Shown here one piece after another: positions 23,134-27,571 of a stretch of DNA of 27,571 bases. The position numbers and the translations under genes are program-made. The DNA lies in IMG/VR virus record IMGVR_UViG_3300024999_001128, positions 1 to 27,571 of that record; one strand, given 5' to 3'. Positions within the stretch are counted from its first letter, which is position 1. Every line of letters starts with the position of its first letter. Under the pieces are notes generated by a model. The model made no database searches, was not told the origin of the DNA, and was given only the letters and a program-made list of their open reading frames with translations. The DNA is from a virus.

Positions 23134-23727
23134 ATGGAAATTATGATTCCAACAAATAAAACATTAGAAGAAATGAAATTAAATGATTTTCTCTCTCATA
23201 ATCTTATTTATCTTGACTGTGAGATTGATCGTGAGTCACAAGTAATGTTCTGTAGGCAGTTGCGTAAATTAGCAACTCAAGAATTAGCAAAACCTAAAGA
23301 AGAACAAAAACATATTAAAATTAGGATTTCTAGTTTTGGTGGATGGGTAGTATCTGTTTTTGCAATGGTTTCAGATATGGAATATTGGCAAGAGAAAGGT
23401 ATTATTATTGAAACATATTGTGATGGATATTGTGCTTCAGGCGGTAGCAAAATTTTAATGACTGGAAGCAAAGGTCATAGATATATTACTAGATATGGAT
23501 GGGTTCTTGTACATCAACCTCAATATGGAGGTCATAATTGCACTCTTCAAGAGAAAATTAATGACATGAAGTACGATTTAAAAGACTGGGAAATATTGAA
23601 ATCAATAATGAGAAAACATACTAAACTTACAGAAGATGATATTAATAATTTCACTGAAAAGAATCTTGATGTAACTTATTATCCGCAAGAGTGTATTGAG
23701 AAGTCAATTGTAGATTTTATAATGTAG
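23134..23727 (+). CDS. ClpP-like serine protease
   Basis: A 197-aa ClpP/SppA-type peptidase. The oxyanion strand is ISSFGG (65-70), the catalytic serine is S102 in GYCASGGS (canonical G-x-A-S-x-x-S), His is H127 in VLVHQPQYGG and the acid is D179 in NLDVTYYPQECIEKSIVDF. Assembly as a tetradecamer is expected. Phage ClpP-like proteins often act as head maturation proteases, but no capsid gene is visible here; a role with host Clp ATPases or in takeover is equally possible. It follows the metallophosphatase by 26 nt with SD AAAGG. ATG 23143 is a second possible start. Confidence 0.9.
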   Translation: MEIMIPTNKTLEEMKLNDFLSHNLIYLDCEIDRESQVMFCRQLRKLATQELAKPKEEQKHIKIRISSFGGWVVSVFAMVSDMEYWQEKGIIIETYCDGYCASGGSKILMTGSKGHRYITRYGWVLVHQPQYGGHNCTLQEKINDMKYDLKDWEILKSIMRKHTKLTEDDINNFTEKNLDVTYYPQECIEKSIVDFIM

Positions 23728-23759
23728 ATAAAATAATTTGATAAATAGGAGAATAAAAT

Positions 23760-24137
23760 ATGTGCGATAACTGCAAAGAAATAACATCAGAAACCTCAGA
23801 AACATCTAAACCAGATACAGAACAAAATAAAACCTCCCCACTAGACGACATACTCATGTTCACAGAACCATTTTCTATCATTACTGATAATCTAGAAAAT
23901 GATCCTGCTATTCAAATTGATAAAGATGAATTTATCAAAGGAATGAAAGAAGCAAGTTATTTTTCTGGATTTTATACTTGTTTGATTAATTCAGGTATGT
24001 CTATGGAGGATGTAGTTTCTATTATTATGAACAAAATGAATGTTGATCACAATATTATGATGTCACAAATACAAACTAATGGAAGTATTGAAGTTTCTAA
24101 GAATAGTGTATTGTTGAAGGAAAAAGATATGCTTTAG
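23760..24137 (+). CDS. Hypothetical 125-aa protein
   Basis: ATG 23760 follows AGGAG at 9 nt. The first 40 residues are low-complexity (MCDNCKEI, then Ser/Thr/Glu-rich) and probably disordered; the rest is helical and acidic with DEFIKGMKEASYFSGFYTCLI. No family is recognised. Strand asymmetry is extreme: the first 120 bases hold 31 C and 13 G, the last 120 bases 10 C and 21 G. Confidence 0.6.
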   Translation: MCDNCKEITSETSETSKPDTEQNKTSPLDDILMFTEPFSIITDNLENDPAIQIDKDEFIKGMKEASYFSGFYTCLINSGMSMEDVVSIIMNKMNVDHNIMMSQIQTNGSIEVSKNSVLLKEKDML

Positions 24138-24217
24138 GTTTTATTACAATATAAGTAATGCAATCTAAACTTAACAAATAAAATAAAAATAAAATAATAA
24201 AAGCGAGGAATAAAAAT

Positions 24218-24727
24218 ATGCGTATTTTTCAAACTCAAAGTATGTGGGATGCTAAAGAAGGTCGATGGTATGAGGTATTTTCTGTTGATGGAGAGCAAGT
24301 TTCTGGTGAAGAATATTTCCGTGAGTTAGAGACTGAACAGTGTTTGGAAGATGATGAAGTTGAATCAGAAGAGGAATATTGTAAATGCTGTAACTGTGAA
24401 AATAAATGCGATAATTTTGAATGTACTTGTCAATTAGATGATGAAGAAGTGGAATATATTAATGAATATGAATGTGAGGATAATGAATTAAAAGAACAAT
24501 GTGAATGCCCTATCTGTAAAGCAGAACAAGAAGTTAAGGAATTGGATTGTTTCTGTGAAGAATGTTCAGAAGATTATATGAAAGAATTTATTAATGAGTG
24601 TTTAGAACATGTTTTTAATGGTTGTCCTGATTGTACTATTGAAAGCATTGTAAAATTAGCTTTTAAATGCAAGGAATTGGGAATAGAAAGTGCTAAGTAT
24701 AAGATGTATGAGTTTTTAGAGGATTAA
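24218..24727 (+). CDS. Acidic cysteine-rich protein, 169 aa
   Basis: Residues 55-120 hold many cysteines as CxxC pairs (CKCCNCENKC, CTC, CECPIC, CFCEEC) amid a very acidic background (Glu and Asp approach one third of the residues). The layout suggests several zinc knuckles or a metal-sequestering protein. A helical C-terminus (ESIVKLAFKCKELGIESAK) follows. ATG 24218 has AGCGAGG upstream. No known family. A structured RNA copy starts 56 nt after its stop. Confidence 0.65.
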   Translation: MRIFQTQSMWDAKEGRWYEVFSVDGEQVSGEEYFRELETEQCLEDDEVESEEEYCKCCNCENKCDNFECTCQLDDEEVEYINEYECEDNELKEQCECPICKAEQEVKELDCFCEECSEDYMKEFINECLEHVFNGCPDCTIESIVKLAFKCKELGIESAKYKMYEFLED

Positions 24728-24782
24728 TTTAATTAGATTATAAAATAAAATCTAAGTTTTATTTTGGGTGATTTAATTAATA

Positions 24783-24840
24783 TTTTTACAGTAGATATAC
24801 TCCATTAAGAAAATTAATGGAGTTTCTTGTATTGTAAAAA
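24783..24840 (+). ncRNA. Structured-RNA motif, copy 1
   Basis: TTTTTACAGTA (24783-24793) pairs with TATTGTAAAAA (24830-24840) with one G-T. After an internal loop (GATAT on the 5' side, TTCTTG on the 3' side) ACTCCATTAA (24799-24808) pairs perfectly with TTAATGGAGT (24814-24823). The outer stem and loop are shared with copy 2 at 26054-26110, while the inner stem differs but still pairs. This is the classic sign of a conserved RNA fold. Confidence 0.65.
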
Positions 24841-24857
24841 CAATGCAAATAAAAATA

Positions 24858-24975
24858 ACTGACTTTAATATTTAGAGTTTAGTCAGTGCTCTAGAAAGAT
24901 ATAACTTAATAAAAATATTTGCTCTAACTAACTTTAAAAATAGGAGTACCTAGTTAGTGTACTGTTCAAAGAGCA
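24858..24975 (+). other. Folded leader of the GIY-YIG gene
   Basis: ACTGACT (24858-24864) pairs with AGTCAGT (24881-24887). Next, TGCTCT (24920-24925) pairs with AGAGCA (24970-24975), and inside it ACTAACT (24927-24933) pairs with AGTTAGT (24952-24958) with a 3' bulge. A second TGCTCT at 24887-24892 competes for AGAGCA. The gene's SD lies 16 nt later. Confidence 0.4.
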
Positions 24976-25005
24976 TTATTTAATTCTTAAAAGGAGGAAT
25001 TGATA

Positions 25006-25962
25006 ATGCTTAATGGGAAAATAATTGATAAAACAGATAAAGGATTAATGGGGATATATAAGGTTGTTAATTTAATCAATAATAAATTATATGTTGGAAG
25101 TTCAATAGATTTATACAGAAGAATGAAAGAACATATAGGTAGTTTGAAGAATAATAAGCATTTTAATTATCATTTGCAAAATTCTTGGAATAAACATGGT
25201 CAAGAATTTTTTGTATTTAAAATAATAGAATACATAAATGATAAAAAATTACTAACTAAAAGAGAACAACATTGGATGGAAATATATAATGTTTGCAATC
25301 AAGATTACGGATATAATATTAATCCAAAAGCAGATAATTGTGCGGGTAGACCTATGCAAGAAAAAACTAAGATAAAAATATCTAACACACTTAAAGGAAG
25401 AAAATTAGAACATACCACAGGAGAAAATAATCATTTATCAGTATTAACTGAAGAACAAGTAAAAGATATTAAGTTGAGATTATATAATGGAGATTACATA
25501 TATAAAATCCATAAAAATTATACTAATATTTGTTTAGATACTCTGTATGATATTAAAAACAATGAAACTTGGAAACATATATTACCAGAATTAGATTTAA
25601 AAAACTGTAAAAGAAAAAATAATTCAAAGTTAAATGATCAAGAAGTTATTGAAATTATTAAATCAGACTTAACAATTAAAGAATTAGTTAATTTATATAA
25701 AGTAAGTAAAGTAGTAATTGGAAATATTAAAAGAGGCGTTACTCATAAAGATATTATAGTTGATGAAACATTAATTAAATATACAAAATTACGAGAAGGG
25801 AAAATTAAACTCAATAAAGAAAAAGTATTAGAAATAAGAATGAAAATATCACAAGGATATGATTTAATTTTATTAACAGAAGAATATTCAGTAAGTATAT
25901 CTACAATTAGAGCAATTAAAAATTATAAAATTTGGAAAGACGTTTTAATTACGACAATGTAA
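25006..25962 (+). CDS. GIY-YIG homing endonuclease with repeated HTH modules
   Basis: A 318-aa endonuclease. GIY (16-18) and YVG (29-31) with RRMKEH and the NKHGQEFF helix define the GIY-YIG nuclease. A NUMOD3-like segment (about 113-130, TKIKISNTLKGRK) and three related helix-turn-helix units (LTEEQVKDIKLRL, LNDQEVIEIIKSD and LNKEKVLEIRMKI) bind the target. ATG 25006 is 8 nt from AAGGAGG; TTG 25000 is too close. The frame ends at TAA 25960-25962, but a four-cysteine zinc ribbon follows without gap in the +1 frame (25958-26029), suggesting the original protein was about 23 residues longer. The gene lies between two copies of a structured-RNA motif. Confidence 0.88.
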   Translation: MLNGKIIDKTDKGLMGIYKVVNLINNKLYVGSSIDLYRRMKEHIGSLKNNKHFNYHLQNSWNKHGQEFFVFKIIEYINDKKLLTKREQHWMEIYNVCNQDYGYNINPKADNCAGRPMQEKTKIKISNTLKGRKLEHTTGENNHLSVLTEEQVKDIKLRLYNGDYIYKIHKNYTNICLDTLYDIKNNETWKHILPELDLKNCKRKNNSKLNDQEVIEIIKSDLTIKELVNLYKVSKVVIGNIKRGVTHKDIIVDETLIKYTKLREGKIKLNKEKVLEIRMKISQGYDLILLTEEYSVSISTIRAIKNYKIWKDVLITTM

Positions 25963-26029
25963 GATTTGTGGGAAAGTTAGTGGATCTAGTAGTAAGTTTT
26001 GTGATAGATGTGGGAGTTATTTGGAGTGA
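25958..26029 (+). pseudogene. Cys4 zinc-ribbon tail in the +1 frame after the GIY-YIG gene
   Basis: Translation of 25958-26026 gives CKICGKVSGSSSK and then FCDRCGSYLE followed by TGA. Two CxxC pairs at ideal spacing form a zinc ribbon. The frame has no start codon after the stop at 25946-25948, so it is not an independent gene. Similar zinc fingers often end phage GIY-YIG and HNH endonucleases, so it is probably the lost C-terminus, reached by a one-base deletion in the ancestor or by +1 frameshifting. Confidence 0.6.
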
Positions 26030-26053
26030 TATAATTTATATAATTAAATAATA

Positions 26054-26110
26054 TTTTTACAGTAGATAAGGAGCATCATTGATTTGGTGCTTCTCTTTGT
26101 ATTGTAAAAA
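26054..26110 (+). ncRNA. Structured-RNA motif, copy 2
   Basis: TTTTTACAGTA (26054-26064) pairs with TATTGTAAAAA (26100-26110), as in copy 1. The internal loop is GATA on the 5' side and CTTTG on the 3' side. The inner stem AGGAGCATC (26069-26077) pairs with GGTGCTTCT (26086-26094), with two G-T pairs, although its sequence is unlike copy 1. Flanks are also shared (ATGCAAAT downstream). The ATG of a small gene is 41 nt downstream. Confidence 0.65.
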
Positions 26111-26150
26111 TGCAATGCAAATTTATGAGTGAAATGAGGTGAAATTAAAA

Positions 26151-26351
26151 ATGACAGAACAAAAAAAAGAAAATAAGGATGAAGAGAGATATGTTTATAT
26201 CTACAATCCAGAGCAAGCTTCATTCTATATGGAAAATGGGGTTATGGCAAAATCAACAGGGATTCATCCTAAAACAAAAAGAGTCTGGTTTAAATTTGGG
26301 TTTAATGACAGCTCAGACGTGTACAGTCAGTGGTGTGTTAGAAATAGATGA
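26151..26351 (+). CDS. Small phage protein of the YxYxxxxAxFYxxxG type, 66 aa
   Basis: ATG 26151 is chosen over GTG 26139 because GAGGTG lies about 11 nt before it and overlaps the GTG. The basic/acidic N-terminus (TEQKKENKDEERY) is followed by the shared core YIYNPEQASFYMENG, KRVWFKF and SQWC. It is a paralog of 19724-19915 and, more distantly, 14238-14426. Function unknown; DUF5659-like plan. Confidence 0.65.
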   Translation: MTEQKKENKDEERYVYIYNPEQASFYMENGVMAKSTGIHPKTKRVWFKFGFNDSSDVYSQWCVRNR

Positions 26352-26394
26352 TTATTTATGATTGACAAAATAAAAATGAAAGAAGGAATTAATA

Positions 26395-27267
26395 ATGGCA
26401 AAGAAAAATGAGTTAGTAATCAAAGGCAAGACAAAAGTTTGTGGAATAAATATTCCTAATGTTTATGGTGGGTTTAGTGGTAATCAAAAAGTGATGTTAG
26501 TAAAAACTATTTCAGAATTACACAAAAGACCTCTTGGAGATATAAATAAATTAATCAACGATAATATTAAAGATTTTGAGATAGGAATTGATATTTTAGA
26601 CTTAAAAGGCGATAAAGATTTCGCTATGGTTTTGATTCAGAGCGAAATTTATACTAAGAACGCATTAAATGCTAGTAAGAGTTTATTTTTATTGTCTCAA
26701 CAAGGATATACTGTTTTGCTTAAATTACTTGAATCAGAATTAGCCATGAAACAATATAAAATAGTAATTAGAGATTACTTTAAGTTAAAGGAAGAAAAAG
26801 AACTTAAAGAAACTAATATAATATATCTTACAAACGAAGAGGTAGAACAATTAGTAGTAAGAAAAGATTGTACAATTAGACGTAATAGAGAAACTAAGTC
26901 TATATCAACATTTATTCATAGAGGCGAATTGCCTAATAATCGCAATACATATGCTTCTTTGACTAATCTTACATATGACATTTTATTTGGTATGTATGCT
27001 AAAGAAATAAAAGAGTATTTAGATTTAAGACAACAAGACAATCTTAGAGATTTTCTTTCAACTCCTGACTTATCTCTAATTAGAGAAGTAGAAGATGAAA
27101 TAGTATGGATGTGTAAAAAAGGATATACTTGGAGGGAAATTTATAGAGATTTAGTAAAAGAATATCCTGATCAGGTTGAACCTGTTAGGGCAGAGAAATC
27201 TATTAAAGAATTAAAGAAAGCGAAGAAATTTGCTATTGATAGTAATGAGTTTAAGAAGTTGACTTAA
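26395..27267 (+). CDS. ORF6N-domain antirepressor-like protein
   Basis: A 290-aa phage regulatory protein. Residues 12-70 fit ORF6N (IPNVYGGF, TISELHKRPLGDINKLI and FEIGIDILDL), a DNA-binding domain of phage antirepressors. Residues 100-130 carry the linker signature SQQGYTVLLKLLE and MKQYKIVIRDYFKL common to these proteins. The rest (about 150-290) contains a further helical domain (KKGYTWREIYRDLVKEY). Such proteins interfere with lysogenic repressors, so it points to a temperate lifestyle, though no repressor or integrase is in the window. AGAAGGAAT precedes ATG 26395. A stem-loop overlaps its stop codon. Confidence 0.85.
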   Translation: MAKKNELVIKGKTKVCGINIPNVYGGFSGNQKVMLVKTISELHKRPLGDINKLINDNIKDFEIGIDILDLKGDKDFAMVLIQSEIYTKNALNASKSLFLLSQQGYTVLLKLLESELAMKQYKIVIRDYFKLKEEKELKETNIIYLTNEEVEQLVVRKDCTIRRNRETKSISTFIHRGELPNNRNTYASLTNLTYDILFGMYAKEIKEYLDLRQQDNLRDFLSTPDLSLIREVEDEIVWMCKKGYTWREIYRDLVKEYPDQVEPVRAEKSIKELKKAKKFAIDSNEFKKLT

Positions 27268-27281
27268 TGGTTCACCATTAA
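27264..27281 (+). terminator. Stem-loop overlapping the antirepressor stop codon
   Basis: TTAATGG (27264-27270) pairs perfectly with CCATTAA (27275-27281) around TTCA. It covers the TAA stop and is followed 11 bases later by a short TTTT, a weak intrinsic terminator at best. Confidence 0.4.
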
Positions 27282-27335
27282 ATGTCGTACCTTTTAATAA
27301 ATAATATTTCCTAAATCATAAGACGCTTGAGCAAT

Positions 27336-27355
27336 CAGGGGTTTTCTGTGTGGAT
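27336..27355 (+). repeat. Leader element CAGGGGT..TGTGTGGAT, copy A
   Basis: Nearly the same string as at 19459-19477. Its 3' part also matches 27511-27530 (17 of 20 bases), where the DNA is coding in a frame that spells FCTDEN; read in the frame of the small gene at 27380 this copy spells FCVDGN. It may thus be a coding remnant or a regulatory repeat. Confidence 0.45.
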
Positions 27356-27379
27356 GGGAATAATAGAGGAGAATGTAAA

Positions 27380-27478
27380 ATGTCTATAAAAATATCTATA
27401 ATTGATTTTTATTACGATAGATTAATGGATATAGAAGATATTATAAGTAAAGAAGCAAAGATGTTTACTATTACATAA
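27380..27478 (+). CDS. Small 32-aa ORF, possibly the start of a frameshifted gene
   Basis: ATG 27380 has a very good SD (AGAGGAG, 8 nt). The product is 32 residues, begins MSIKISIIDFYYD, and ends at TAA 27476-27478. Coding-like sequence continues at once in the +1 frame (27474 onwards), so this may be the N-terminus of a longer protein whose frame is broken by one base or by programmed frameshifting. Confidence 0.45.
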   Translation: MSIKISIIDFYYDRLMDIEDIISKEAKMFTIT

Positions 27479-27571
27479 AAAATATCATATTTATAAAGCT
27501 CCAGAACCGTTTTTCTGTACGGATGAGAATTGGAAAGCTCCAGATGTAAAAGATATGCCGAAAAGATTAGA
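27474..27571 (+). pseudogene. Coding-like +1 frame running off the right edge
   Basis: From 27474 the +1 frame reads HKKYHIYKAPEPFFCTDENW and continues to the window end without a stop. It has no start codon of its own after the stop at 27444-27446. It is open, hydrophilic and motif-like, which suggests a real protein. It is joined to the 32-aa ORF only by a +1 shift within ATTACATAA. Confidence 0.45.

Noticed and set aside
24783-26110. The two structured elements as terminal inverted repeats of an insertion sequence
   Set aside because: They are in direct orientation, there is no transposase, and the compensatory inner stems are better explained by RNA folding.

Overview
The window is one strand of an AT-rich (roughly 27-30% G+C by eye), densely packed, strictly rightward gene block. 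It has perfect AGGAGG-type Shine-Dalgarno (SD) sites, consensus sigma-A promoters, many small zinc-ribbon proteins and a heavy load of homing endonucleases. This points to a large phage, or phage-like element, of a low-GC Firmicute, probably a Clostridium or Bacillus relative. No ribosomal, tRNA or metabolic host genes are visible. The ORF6N antirepressor near the right end fits a temperate phage or phage-plasmid.

Layout. 1-395: tail of an unidentified protein. 396-3303: structured gap, an Fbh1/UvrD-like SF1 helicase with an N-terminal zinc finger, and a truncated homing endonuclease. 3349-4554: a radical SAM protein. 4579-8510: small membrane and zinc-ribbon genes driven by two consensus sigma-A promoters, one gene with an apparent AUU start, and an orphan DNA methyltransferase. 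8629-13803: a large EDxHD-type homing endonuclease, a 901-aa protein that resembles the two-barrel (DPBB) RNA polymerases of the RDR/YonO class but carries DTDSD in place of DxDGD, and a GIY-YIG nuclease overlapping its 3' end. 13986-16842: small phage genes, another EDxHD-type nuclease and a PIN-PhoH fusion. 17110-19530: an HU protein and several stretches of noncoding DNA full of perfect stem-loops. 19531-24727: zinc-ribbon protein, D5/SF3 replicative helicase, an iteron-like repeat block that is a good replication-origin candidate, a metallophosphatase and a ClpP-like protease. 25006-27571: a GIY-YIG nuclease bracketed by two copies of a structured-RNA motif, a small paralogous phage protein, an ORF6N antirepressor and a frameshifted or partial gene at the right edge.

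The core genes form a replication, transcription and RNA-handling module: D5 helicase with adjacent origin, SF1 helicase, HU, candidate RNA polymerase, PIN-PhoH. Selfish endonucleases have repeatedly inserted between them. The strongest leads are the variant RNA polymerase-like protein, the duplicated RNA motif with compensatory stem changes, the iteron cluster, a 28-nt repeated hairpin in two leaders, and genes that lack any ATG/GTG/TTG start. No database search was run; family names rest on motifs read by eye.
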